Assembly (NCBI GenBank): GCA_934426255.1 | Contig: CAKRYD010000015.1 | Coordinates: forward strand, 1-59,603 | Reading direction: 5' to 3' | DNA length: 59,603 nucleotides | Source: an uncultured Bacteroidaceae bacterium | GTDB taxonomy: Bacteria; Bacteroidota; Bacteroidia; Bacteroidales; Bacteroidaceae | Part shown: piece after piece, positions 9,439 to 17,797 of the stretch | How the letters are laid out: each line of letters begins with the position of its first letter | Numbering within the stretch: position 1 is the stretch's first letter | Translations under genes and position numbers: made by a program | Notes under the pieces: generated by a model | Database searches by the model: none | The model's input: only the letters and a program-made list of their open reading frames with translations | Told to the model about the DNA's origin: nothing

Positions 9439-10336
9439 AACTATCAGATACAGTATAGAAGAGGTGAAGCCGTTTATCAACTGGCTTTACTTCTTTCATG
9501 CATGGCAACTGCCTACAAAATACGGCTCACTGGCTTATGTCCACAACTGTAGCAGTTGCAAAGCGCAATGGCTCGGGCAGTTTGATGACGATGAAAAGCC
9601 GCAGGCACTCGAAGCGCAAAAACTCTATGACGATGCCTGTCTGCAATTGCAGGATTTCGAAAAAGGGCACAGCACATGGGCACGCATAGCCTTGCTTGAA
9701 GCGCAAAGCGACAACGACGACATTATTGTATATAAGGATTCAGATGAAAACGTACGCCTGCCCATGTTGCGCCAACAGCACGAAACGGTTCAAGAAAAGC
9801 CCAACCTTTCACTGGCCGACTTCATCGTACCCAAACATATGGGCAGGAAAGACCATATAGGTATCTTTGCCACTACCGTAGAAAAGGAGATGGAAAATCC
9901 TTGTACCGAAGATCCTTATCGCAAGATGTTGGCACAAACGCTTTGTGACCGTCTGGCCGAAGCCACGGCCGAAAAGCTGCACGCCGATGTCAGGAAAAGA
10001 ATATGGGGATATGCTCCCGATGAAAACCTTTCACCGCAGGAAATGTTCCAATGCCGTTACACCGGCATACGCCCGGCTGTAGGTTACCCATCTCTCCCTG
10101 ACCAGAGCATTAATTTCCTGCTTAACCAATTGGCCGGCTTTGAAAAAATCGGCATAAGACTGACAGAAAGCGGTGCCATGCAGCCACACGGCAGTGTAAG
10201 CGGACTTATGTTGAGCCATCCCAAAGCATCTTATTTCGCCATCGGGAAAATAGACAACGAACAACTGGCAGACTATGCCTGCCGACGGGGGATTGACATT
10301 GAAAAAGCCCGGAAATTCTTAACAGCCAATTTGTAA
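9431..10336 (+). CDS. Stand-alone methionine synthase activation-domain protein
   Basis: A 301-residue protein that aligns along its whole length with the C-terminal S-adenosylmethionine-binding reactivation domain of cobalamin-dependent methionine synthase (MetH). The N-terminus EVKPFINWLYFFHAWQL corresponds to the opening helix of that domain. The core has RLAEATAEKLHADVRKRIWGYAP, then RPAVGYPSLPD near residue 214 (AdoMet-binding Arg and Gly-Tyr-Pro) and LTESGAMQPHGSVSG. The end, YFAIGKIDNEQLADYA, is also diagnostic. There is no methyltransferase or cobalamin-binding part. By inference it acts in trans on a MetH lacking this domain, binding AdoMet to remethylate oxidised cob(II)alamin. The metH gene is not in the window. 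Confidence 0.85.
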   Translation: MVETIRYSIEEVKPFINWLYFFHAWQLPTKYGSLAYVHNCSSCKAQWLGQFDDDEKPQALEAQKLYDDACLQLQDFEKGHSTWARIALLEAQSDNDDIIVYKDSDENVRLPMLRQQHETVQEKPNLSLADFIVPKHMGRKDHIGIFATTVEKEMENPCTEDPYRKMLAQTLCDRLAEATAEKLHADVRKRIWGYAPDENLSPQEMFQCRYTGIRPAVGYPSLPDQSINFLLNQLAGFEKIGIRLTESGAMQPHGSVSGLMLSHPKASYFAIGKIDNEQLADYACRRGIDIEKARKFLTANL

Positions 10337-10341
10337 ACGAC

Positions 10342-11526
10342 ATGATGCTTAGAATCTTCATACTGCTGCTCATCCTCATTATTGTGCCACCCATTTATTT
10401 GGATCGCACCTTTATGCGCCGGCGCAAAAAAAGGCTTCTACGGCTGCTTCTGTTCCTGCCAAACGCACTGATGCTCGTGGCAGCCATCGTTCTGGCCTTG
10501 TTCGAAACATACACGCCCGACAATGCCACCGCCACAAACATGTTTCTCACGCTGTTTACAGGCTATATTGTCAGCGAAGCCCTGCTGACCGTTTTTCTGG
10601 CCATAGGGCAACGATTCAAGAAGCATCCGGCATGGCAAAAGACGATGTATGCACTGGGCATCATTGCCTGTGTGGGAAATATTTACGTTTTGGCAGTAGG
10701 CACGACCTATGGAAAATATCACATTGAAACAAAAAAACAGACCATAGCCTTTCCGGATCTTCCACAAAGCTTTGACGGTTACCGCATCGTGCAGTTGACC
10801 GATTTGCATATTGGGACCTATCGCGACCATCCGCAATTCATACGCCACATAGTGGAACTCGTGAAAGCGCAAAAGCCCGATCTTATTGTTTTTACGGGTG
10901 ACCTTGTCAACTATAACGCCGATGAGCTTGACCCACTGCTTACAGAATTGGGACAGTTGGAAGCACCCGACGGAGTTGTCAGTATTATGGGCAATCACGA
11001 CTATATGCCCTACATCAAGTGGACCACGGAAAAAGAACAATGGGACAACATACGCAAACTGCAGCGCAACGAGCGGAACATGGGATGGAAACTATTGCTC
11101 AACGAGCACATCTTCTTGAAACGCGCCAACGACAGCATAGCAGTCATAGGCGTTGAAAACGACGGTAATCCCCCGTTTCCGCAACGCGCAGATCTCAAAA
11201 AAGCACAAAAAGGCATACCGGTTGGCACAAATGGGAAGCCCTTCTTTAAAATACTGCTCACACACGATCCGAGCCATTGGCGGCGCAACGTGCTGCCCGA
11301 AACAAATATACAGCTGACCCTGTCGGGACACACACATGGAGGACAGCTCAAACTGTTTGGCTTTATCACACCAATTGCACTCATCACAAGCGAATGGGGA
11401 GGCCTATACAGTGAAGGACAACGCAAACTGTACGTTTCGACAGGTCTCGGCGAAGCCTTGTTTACGTTCCGGTATGGAATGTGGCCGCAGATAGACGTAA
11501 TCACTTTACAAAAAGGAGCATCATGA
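10342..11526 (+). CDS. Membrane-anchored metallophosphoesterase (YaeI/YkuE-like)
   Basis: 394 residues. The first ~135 hold about four hydrophobic helices (LRIFILLLILIIVPPIYL is the first). The rest is a calcineurin-like phosphoesterase domain with ordered metal motifs TDLHIGTY, GDLVNYNADE, MGNHDY and LSGHTHGGQ. The GGQ after the last His box is typical of the YaeI/YkuE branch, whose characterised members act on lipid-linked phosphates such as UDP-diacylglucosamine. That substrate is only a suggestion here. It lies 5 bp after the methionine synthase activator and overlaps plsC by 4 bp. A second in-frame ATG at 10345 is equally possible. Confidence 0.85.
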   Translation: MMLRIFILLLILIIVPPIYLDRTFMRRRKKRLLRLLLFLPNALMLVAAIVLALFETYTPDNATATNMFLTLFTGYIVSEALLTVFLAIGQRFKKHPAWQKTMYALGIIACVGNIYVLAVGTTYGKYHIETKKQTIAFPDLPQSFDGYRIVQLTDLHIGTYRDHPQFIRHIVELVKAQKPDLIVFTGDLVNYNADELDPLLTELGQLEAPDGVVSIMGNHDYMPYIKWTTEKEQWDNIRKLQRNERNMGWKLLLNEHIFLKRANDSIAVIGVENDGNPPFPQRADLKKAQKGIPVGTNGKPFFKILLTHDPSHWRRNVLPETNIQLTLSGHTHGGQLKLFGFITPIALITSEWGGLYSEGQRKLYVSTGLGEALFTFRYGMWPQIDVITLQKGAS

Positions 11527-12275
11527 TACAAGTACTTTATCGCATCTACCAACTTTGCATCGCGGCGCCACTTATCATTATCGCCACTATAGCCACGTCT
11601 GTTGTCACCTGTATCGGTTGTCTGATAGGAAATGCCCATATATGGGGCTACTATCCGGGCAAATATTGGAGCATCTTCGTGTGTCGCATCTTACTACTGC
11701 CCGTAAGAGTAGAAGGTCGCGAGCTACTTGATAAACATACCTCTTATATATTCGTTGCCAACCATCAAAGCGCCATGGACATTTTCCTAATCTATGGTTA
11801 TCTATGCCGAAACTTCAAGTGGATGATGAAAAAACAACTACGTAAGACCCCCTTCATCGGCATAGCCTGCGAAAAAGCACATCACATATTCGTGGATCGC
11901 TCTACACCGAGCAAAATCAAAGAAACAATCGATGAAGCACGCACCACTCTGCAGCATGGAACATCGCTTGTTGTGTTTCCCGAAGGCTCACGCACGTTTA
12001 GCGGAAGTTTGGGGCGATTTAAAAAAGGTGCCTACCTGTTGGCCGATGAACTGCAACTGCCAATTGTTCCGATAACCATCGTCGGACCCTATGAAGTGCT
12101 GCCTCGCACAAAAGGACTCAACTTTGTGAAACGCCATTCGATGGTGATGAAAATACATGCACCCATTCTGCCTCATGGCATCGGACGCACGGACATTCAA
12201 GAGCTGATGGAAAAATCGCGCAGCATCATCGAACAAGGACTGCCAAAAAAATATCAAAGCGGAACTATCACATAA
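11523..12275 (+). CDS. plsC: 1-acyl-sn-glycerol-3-phosphate acyltransferase
   Basis: 250 residues from the ATG at 11523, which overlaps the previous stop (ATGA). An N-terminal hydrophobic segment precedes the acyltransferase domain, with the catalytic HX4D box (NHQSAMDIF, about residue 80) and the phosphate-binding FPEGSRT near residue 155. PlsC acylates lysophosphatidate at position 2 to give phosphatidate at the inner membrane. Some Bacteroidota paralogues acylate ornithine or other lipids, so substrate is inferred from family. It is the last gene of the operon; the following 140 bp lead to tRNA-His. Confidence 0.88.
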   Translation: MIQVLYRIYQLCIAAPLIIIATIATSVVTCIGCLIGNAHIWGYYPGKYWSIFVCRILLLPVRVEGRELLDKHTSYIFVANHQSAMDIFLIYGYLCRNFKWMMKKQLRKTPFIGIACEKAHHIFVDRSTPSKIKETIDEARTTLQHGTSLVVFPEGSRTFSGSLGRFKKGAYLLADELQLPIVPITIVGPYEVLPRTKGLNFVKRHSMVMKIHAPILPHGIGRTDIQELMEKSRSIIEQGLPKKYQSGTIT

Positions 12276-12386
12276 AGCACTGAATATCTAACAAAAGCGG
12301 CAGCATAAAGGAGCAAGAAGGATGAGAGGCGACATATTTCTCAAAAAATATTCGCCAAAAAGCTTGGAAGAACCGGCAAAATGTCG

Positions 12387-12394
12387 TACTTTTG
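12387..12394 (+). promoter_or_regulatory. Promoter of tRNA-His
   Basis: TACTTTTG lies 17 nt upstream of the tRNA. TTG at 12364-12366 gives a 20 nt spacing, one of the best -33/-7 matches in the window. Confidence 0.75.
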
Positions 12395-12411
12395 CACCGT
12401 TTTTAAGACAC

Positions 12412-12486
12412 GGTGGCTGTAGTTCAGTTGGTTAGAGCGTCAGATTGTGGTTCTGAATGTCGTGGGTTCGAGTCCCATCTGCCACC
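12412..12486 (+). tRNA. tRNA-His (GTG)
   Basis: A complete cloverleaf of 75 nt including the extra 5' G (G-1) paired with the discriminator C, a hallmark of tRNA-His. The anticodon loop TTGTGGT is closed by TCAGA/TCTGA. The T arm has GTGGG TTCGAGT CCCAT. One T-T mismatch lies in the acceptor stem. CCA is not encoded. Confidence 0.95.
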
Positions 12487-12503
12487 CAAGAATAATAGAG
12501 TTA

Positions 12504-12534
12504 GGACGTACCGATTAAGGTGCGTCCATTTTTT
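12504..12534 (+). terminator. Intrinsic terminator of tRNA-His
   Basis: GGACGTACC and GGTGCGTCC form a 9 bp stem (one G-T pair) around a 6 nt loop, followed by a T run. Confidence 0.8.
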
Positions 12535-12574
12535 ATAAGGTTGTGACAGTTCTGTAAGATACGCGAGTTTTTCG

Positions 12575-12582
12575 TATTTTTG
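12575..12582 (+). promoter_or_regulatory. Bacteroidota -7 promoter element for mutS2
   Basis: TATTTTTG followed by C lies 19 nt before the mutS2 ATG. Confidence 0.6.
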
Positions 12583-12601
12583 CAGTGCAAAAGTAGCAAT
12601 C

Positions 12602-15118
12602 ATGATTTATCCACATAATTTTGAACAAAAAGTAGGATTCAACGATATACGCAAATTGTTGAAAGGACGCTGCCTATCGTCATTGGGAACGGAAGAGGCC
12701 GACCGTTTGACCTTTCAGACAAATTGCGAAACAATACGCAAACAACTGTTGCAGATTCACGAATTCAGAGTCATCTTGAACAGTGATGACGATTTCCCTA
12801 CAGAAAATTTCCTGGATATGCGTCCTGCTCTCGTTAGAACGCAGGCCAGAGGAGCATACATGGACGAAACGGATCTGTTTGCGCTTAAATCCTCCTTGGT
12901 AACCATATCGTCCATTGTCGTATTCCTTCAACAAACTCAGGAAACAGGACATGAAGAAACCGGAAAAGCAAAGTTCCCCACCTTAAAGGAACTAACTGCC
13001 GACGTTGCAAGCTTTCCGCAAATTGTAGAGAGCATTGACGAAATTCTAAATAAATATGGTCACATTAAAGATACGGCTTCACCCGATTTACAAAGGATCC
13101 GTAGCGAAATCGCTTCTACAAAGAAAAGCATTTCAATCAATCTGTATAGCATCCTGCGCAAAGCACAACAAGACGGATTTATAGAGAAAGATGTTACTCC
13201 GACGTTTCGTGATGGACGTTTGGTGATTCCTATTGCTCCTGGAATGAAGCGCAAGATACGAGGTATTGTGCACGATGAATCGGCATCTGGAAAGACGGTC
13301 TTCATTGAACCGGCCGAAGTTGTAGAAGCCAATAATAGAATACGCGAACTTGAGATTGAAGAAAAACGCGCTATCATCGCTATTCTCATAAAAGCCACAG
13401 ATAGCATACGGCCACACACAGAAGAATTGCTGCAATCGTACAAGTTTTTAGGGCATGTCGACCTGATTCGCGCAAAAGCTGTGCTGGCCGAAAGCATGGA
13501 CGCCATTGAGCCGACAATTGAGAGCCGTCCCATGATGGATTGGAAAGGAGCAATTCACCCTATCTTGCAATTATCCCTGAAACAACACGGGAAAAAGATG
13601 ATTCCATTGGACATCCGATTGACAGACAGCGACCGAATTATATTGATTTCAGGACCAAATGCAGGCGGCAAATCCGTCTGTCTGAAAACGGCAGGCTTAC
13701 TGCAATACATGCTTCAGTGCGGACTTTCCGTCCCGGTAAAGGAAAGTTCCACGATGGGCTTGTTTAAGAACATGTTTATCGACATCGGTGACGAACAAAG
13801 CATAGAAGATGATTTGAGCACCTATTCAAGTCACTTGTTAAACATGAAAAACATGATGAAACAAGCCGATGAACAAAGCTTGATACTAATTGATGAATTC
13901 GGCGGAGGCACAGAACCGCAAATAGGAGCCGCCATAGCCCAGGCCGTGTTGGGACGTTTTGTCGGCAAGCACATCTACGGCATCATTACAACCCATTACC
14001 AAAATCTGAAGTACTTTGCCGACAATCATACAGGCATTGTAAACGGAGCTATGCTCTATGATCGTCAGCTGATGCAGCCTCTATTCCAATTGCAAATAGG
14101 GCATGCCGGAAGTTCATTTGCCATAGAAATCGCCAGAAAAATCGGTTTTCCCGAAGAAGTCATTAAAGAAGCTGCTGAAACTGTGGGTTCTGACTATATT
14201 CAAAGCGACAAATACGTACAAGACATCATGCGTGACAAACGTTATTGGGAAAATAAACGTTCAAGCATACACGATCGTGAAAAACACCTGGATGAAATCA
14301 TAAAACGCTACGAAAACGGCATCAGCGAATTGGAGCAAAGTCGCAAAAAAGTACTATACGACGCCAAAGAACAAGCCGAGTCTTTACTGAAAGAAAGTAA
14401 TGCGCAAATAGAGAATACCATCCGCTCCATCAAAGAAGCACAAGCTGAAAAAGAACAGACCAAGCAATTACGACAATCCTTGGATGATTTCAAAAAGACA
14501 GTCGCACAGACATACGATGGAACAAAAGAAGACAAAATAGCCCGCAAAATACAGCAAATCAAAGAACGGCGTCTAAGACAAGACAAGCGCAAAAGAGACA
14601 AGGCAACACCGACAAATACGACAAACGAGGTTCAAGACAGAAAGCAAAGCCCGTTAAAAGAAGGTATGTTCGTAAAGATTCAAGGGCAAAGCGGCACTGG
14701 GCAAATTATCAAGTTGAATGATAAAACTGCCATATTGACAACGGGAACCATTCAAATGAACATCGCAACTTCTCGTTTGATTCCTACGGAAATGCCCAAG
14801 CAGCATAATTCATCACAGGCTTTCTCCTTTATAAGCAAAGAGACGCGTGATGAAATCTATGAGAAAAAGCTAAAATTTCGTCCTGAAATCGATGTTCGTG
14901 GCATGAATGGCGAAGAAGCTCTCCGCGCAGTCACCTACTTTGTAGACGATGCCATTTTGCTCGGTGTGGCTCGCTTGCGCATTCTTCATGGTACGGGAAG
15001 CGGCTACCTTCGCCAAGTCATACGACAATATCTGCACTCCGTTCCCAATGTGTCGGACTGCCGTGACGAGCACGTGCAATTCGGCGGCGCGGGCATCACA
15101 ATCGTTGATTTGAAATAG
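12602..15118 (+). CDS. mutS2: Endonuclease MutS2 (Smr domain-containing)
   Basis: 838 residues with MutS2 layout. There is no mismatch-recognition domain at the N-terminus. A core/lever region leads to the MutS-type ATPase, with Walker A GPNAGGKS near residue 350, DEFGGGTEP (Walker B) and TTHYQNLK. A long coiled coil rich in Lys, Glu and Gln covers about residues 530-690. The C-terminal Smr nuclease domain starts at IDVRGMNGEEA and includes HGTGSGYLR. MutS2 is known to bind branched DNA and suppress recombination; in Bacillus it also acts on collided ribosomes. It has its own promoter after the tRNA-His terminator. Confidence 0.95.
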   Translation: MIYPHNFEQKVGFNDIRKLLKGRCLSSLGTEEADRLTFQTNCETIRKQLLQIHEFRVILNSDDDFPTENFLDMRPALVRTQARGAYMDETDLFALKSSLVTISSIVVFLQQTQETGHEETGKAKFPTLKELTADVASFPQIVESIDEILNKYGHIKDTASPDLQRIRSEIASTKKSISINLYSILRKAQQDGFIEKDVTPTFRDGRLVIPIAPGMKRKIRGIVHDESASGKTVFIEPAEVVEANNRIRELEIEEKRAIIAILIKATDSIRPHTEELLQSYKFLGHVDLIRAKAVLAESMDAIEPTIESRPMMDWKGAIHPILQLSLKQHGKKMIPLDIRLTDSDRIILISGPNAGGKSVCLKTAGLLQYMLQCGLSVPVKESSTMGLFKNMFIDIGDEQSIEDDLSTYSSHLLNMKNMMKQADEQSLILIDEFGGGTEPQIGAAIAQAVLGRFVGKHIYGIITTHYQNLKYFADNHTGIVNGAMLYDRQLMQPLFQLQIGHAGSSFAIEIARKIGFPEEVIKEAAETVGSDYIQSDKYVQDIMRDKRYWENKRSSIHDREKHLDEIIKRYENGISELEQSRKKVLYDAKEQAESLLKESNAQIENTIRSIKEAQAEKEQTKQLRQSLDDFKKTVAQTYDGTKEDKIARKIQQIKERRLRQDKRKRDKATPTNTTNEVQDRKQSPLKEGMFVKIQGQSGTGQIIKLNDKTAILTTGTIQMNIATSRLIPTEMPKQHNSSQAFSFISKETRDEIYEKKLKFRPEIDVRGMNGEEALRAVTYFVDDAILLGVARLRILHGTGSGYLRQVIRQYLHSVPNVSDCRDEHVQFGGAGITIVDLK

Positions 15119-15125
15119 CCTGCCA

Positions 15126-15169
15126 TTGCATTTTCAAGCCTATATTCTCTAACAAATATAGGCATGCAA
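15126..15169 (+). terminator. Possible mutS2 terminator hairpin
   Basis: CCTATATT/AATATAGG forms an 8 bp stem, extended outside by TTGCAT/ATGCAA. It lies just after the mutS2 stop. The downstream T run is poor (TTGGTC), so termination is uncertain. Confidence 0.4.
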
Positions 15170-15193
15170 TTGGTCTTGTGTACGTTTTTTGCG

Positions 15194-15201
15194 TAACTTT
15201 G
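15194..15201 (+). promoter_or_regulatory. Bacteroidota -7 promoter element for guaA
   Basis: TAACTTTG followed by C lies 21 nt before ATG 15223, with TTG at 15170-15172 (21 nt spacing). It excludes the in-frame start at 15178. Confidence 0.7.
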
Positions 15202-15222
15202 CACTTAAACGTAATCACAGAT

Positions 15223-16767
15223 ATGCAACAGAAAATTATTATATTGGATTTCGGAAGCCAGACCACCCAATTGATTGGTCGCCGCGTTCGCGAACTCGAC
15301 ACTTTCTGCGAGATTTTACCTTATAACAAGTTTCCAAAAAATGACGAATCGGTCATAGGCGTAATTCTAAGCGGTTCGCCTTATTCCGTTCACGACCCTG
15401 AGGCCTTCAAGGCTGATTTAGGCGATTTCGTAGGACGTTTGCCTGTCTTAGGCATTTGCTACGGTGCCCAATTCATCGCTCAGCAAGGCGGCGGAAAGGT
15501 CGAGAGAACCAATACGCGTGAATACGGTCGCGCCAACCTGCAGTGGCTTGACTCCGCAAATGCCCTTTTTAATGGATTTGATGCTGGCAGTCAGGTATGG
15601 ATGAGCCACGGTGACACAATTACGGCTCTTCCTGACGATTGCAAGGTGATTGCAAGTACTGCCGACGTGAAGTATGCAGCCTACGCCAGTACAAAAGTCC
15701 CACTGTGGGCGGTCCAGTTTCATCCTGAAGTCTTCCACACAATACAGGGCAAGCAACTGCTCGAAAACTTCGTTGTCAATATCTGTGGCAGCCGCAAAGA
15801 GTGGAGTGCCGCATCGTTTGTAGAGTCAACTGTTGCCGAATTGAAGCAACAATTAGGTAACGACCGTGTGATACTCGGCCTTTCGGGTGGTGTCGATTCG
15901 TCAGTTTGCGCCACTTTGCTCAACAAAGCTATCGGAAAGAATCTCACCTGTATATTCGTTGACCATGGCATGTTGAGAAAGAACGAGTTCACAAAAGTAA
16001 TGGATGCCTACCAAGGATTGGGACTTAACGTAATAGGTATAGATGCCAGCGAGAAGTTTTTCAAAGACCTTGCAGGAATTACCGACCCAGAGCAGAAACG
16101 CAAAATTATCGGCCGCGATTTCGTTGAAGTGTTCAATGCCGAGGCCAAAAAGATTACCGATGCCAAATGGCTGGCACAGGGAACCATCTATCCCGACCGC
16201 ATAGAAAGCCTCAGCATTACCGGCATGACAATTAAGAGCCACCATAATGTTGGCGGCCTTCCCAAAGAAATGAAATTGCAATTGTGCGAACCGCTGAAAT
16301 GGCTGTTCAAGGATGAAGTGCGCCGCGTCGGCTACGAGCTGAAGATGCCCGAACGCCTCATCAAGCGCCATCCGTTTCCCGGACCGGGTCTTGCCGTGCG
16401 CATTCTCGGTGATATCACACGCGAAAAGGTACGCATTCTGCAAGATGCCGACGACATCTATATCGAAAACATGCATAATTATATATGCGAAGACGGTGAG
16501 CCGCTCTACGACAAGGTATGGCAGGCCGGAACGGTACTTCTGTCGACCATCCGCAGCGTTGGCGTAATGGGCGACGAGCGCACCTACGAGCATCCGGTCG
16601 CCTTACGGGCCGTAACCAGTATGGACGCCATGACTGCCGATTGGGCACATCTTCCATACGACTTCATGGCGAAAGTATCCAATGAGATAATCAACAAAGT
16701 CAAAGGGGTCAACCGCGTTTGTTACGACATTTCGTCCAAACCGCCTTCGACAATCGAATGGGAATAA
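15223..16767 (+). CDS. guaA: GMP synthase (glutamine-hydrolysing)
   Basis: 514 residues; the start is ATG 15223, whose protein begins with the glutaminase domain (IIILDFGSQTTQLIGRRVREL). The class I amidotransferase nucleophile is in GICYGAQ near residue 85 and the catalytic His is in QFHPEV near 168. The ATP-pyrophosphatase domain has LGLSGGVDSSV near residue 220, and the C-terminal dimerisation domain ends with the usual ISSKPPSTIEWE. GuaA converts XMP to GMP using glutamine and ATP in the cytoplasm. It is monocistronic by position, between mutS2 and the que genes. Confidence 0.97.
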   Translation: MQQKIIILDFGSQTTQLIGRRVRELDTFCEILPYNKFPKNDESVIGVILSGSPYSVHDPEAFKADLGDFVGRLPVLGICYGAQFIAQQGGGKVERTNTREYGRANLQWLDSANALFNGFDAGSQVWMSHGDTITALPDDCKVIASTADVKYAAYASTKVPLWAVQFHPEVFHTIQGKQLLENFVVNICGSRKEWSAASFVESTVAELKQQLGNDRVILGLSGGVDSSVCATLLNKAIGKNLTCIFVDHGMLRKNEFTKVMDAYQGLGLNVIGIDASEKFFKDLAGITDPEQKRKIIGRDFVEVFNAEAKKITDAKWLAQGTIYPDRIESLSITGMTIKSHHNVGGLPKEMKLQLCEPLKWLFKDEVRRVGYELKMPERLIKRHPFPGPGLAVRILGDITREKVRILQDADDIYIENMHNYICEDGEPLYDKVWQAGTVLLSTIRSVGVMGDERTYEHPVALRAVTSMDAMTADWAHLPYDFMAKVSNEIINKVKGVNRVCYDISSKPPSTIEWE

Positions 16768-16866
16768 TAGGCTTCTGACATTCGGCACATCCGCAAAAAA
16801 GCTGCGGCATTACCCCGAGTTTGTGATTGCCACCCTTTTGTTCCGAAAAAGACAATAACACAGCAA

Positions 16867-17211
16867 ATGTACTACGTAGAAAAGAGAATGGAAGTGGCCA
16901 TGGCTCATCATTTAAAGCTGAGCTATGAAAGTAAGTGTACCAACTTGCACGGTCACAATGCCATAATCACTGTTTTTTGCAAGTCGGAAAATCTGAATGC
17001 CGACGGCATGGTTGTCGATTTTACCCGTGTAAAGGAAATCGTCAGGGATTTGCTCGATCATAAATGCGTAAACGATATTGTCGACTTCAATCCCACAGCT
17101 GAGAACCTGGCTCGCTGGTTGTGCGAAAAAATTCCGAATTGCTATAAAGTCAGTTTCCAAGAGTCCGAAAACAACATTGCGACTTATGAGAAAGACACGC
17201 CCCATCAATGA
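16867..17211 (+). CDS. queD: 6-carboxy-5,6,7,8-tetrahydropterin synthase (QueD)
   Basis: 114 residues of the 6-pyruvoyl-tetrahydropterin synthase fold, normal for bacterial QueD. Zinc-ligand histidines are visible in VAMAHHLK near residue 15 and in the CTNLHGH segment (C-x3-HGH) near residue 30. The catalytic pair is represented by LLDHKCVND near residue 65 and a late Glu in SFQESENN. QueD converts dihydroneopterin triphosphate to 6-carboxytetrahydropterin for queuosine synthesis. It overlaps queE by 26 bp, indicating coupled translation. The role in queuosine rather than biopterin synthesis rests on that neighbour. Confidence 0.88.
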   Translation: MYYVEKRMEVAMAHHLKLSYESKCTNLHGHNAIITVFCKSENLNADGMVVDFTRVKEIVRDLLDHKCVNDIVDFNPTAENLARWLCEKIPNCYKVSFQESENNIATYEKDTPHQ

Positions 17212-17776
17212 AATCTTCTACAGCCTGCAAGGCGAAGGCCACAATTCGGGACGTGCCGCCGTGTTTGTCCGTTTTTCGGGCTGCAACCTAAAATGTCCTT
17301 TTTGCGACACCGACCATTCTGCCTGCCGGCAGATGAGCGACGATGAGATATTGGCCGAAGTGCGCCGCTACCCATCCGATTTTATTGTATTGACCGGAGG
17401 CGAACCCTCCCTGTTTATCGACGAAGCATTCGTTGACCTGCTTCATAGGTGCGGAAAGCAAGTGGCCATCGAGACAAACGGAACAAATCCCTTGCCCAAC
17501 AATCTTGATTGGGTCACGGTTTCACCTAAAGACGTCTGTTGCCCCAAAACCCCACTCCTAATCAATTGCGCCAACGAGGTAAAAGTCATTTACCAAGGAG
17601 CCGATGTCGAAAGATACCGCAACCTGATAAAGGCCGGCTTTTACTATCTGCAACCATGCGACATGCGCGACCGGCAAAAGAACATAGAAAATCTAACCTC
17701 CTGTATTGCTTATTGCGAGGCGCACCCTCATTGGAGATTGTCCTTGCAGATTCATAAATTGATCAATATAAAATAA
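17186..17776 (+). CDS. queE: 7-carboxy-7-deazaguanine synthase (QueE), radical SAM
   Basis: 196 residues from ATG 17186, inside the queD 3' end. The radical-SAM cluster is CNLKCPFC (Cys 33, 37, 40), preceded by EIFYSLQGEGHNSGR, which is characteristic of QueE. LTGGEPSLF and AIETNGTNPL follow as the SAM- and substrate-binding strands. QueE contracts 6-carboxytetrahydropterin to 7-carboxy-7-deazaguanine, the step after QueD. queC and queF are not in the window. Its size matches the compact QueE type. Confidence 0.92.
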   Translation: MRKTRPINEIFYSLQGEGHNSGRAAVFVRFSGCNLKCPFCDTDHSACRQMSDDEILAEVRRYPSDFIVLTGGEPSLFIDEAFVDLLHRCGKQVAIETNGTNPLPNNLDWVTVSPKDVCCPKTPLLINCANEVKVIYQGADVERYRNLIKAGFYYLQPCDMRDRQKNIENLTSCIAYCEAHPHWRLSLQIHKLINIK

Positions 17777-17797
17777 ACACACCACATTCAACATCTC

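Noticed and set aside
15119..15222. Purine riboswitch before guaA
   Set aside because: The hairpin there looks like a mutS2 terminator, and the promoter at 15194 leaves a leader far too short for an aptamer.
16768..16866. Riboswitch or preQ1 element before queD
   Set aside because: Only a weak 5 bp CCGCA/TGCGG stem is visible, with no aptamer-like conserved core.
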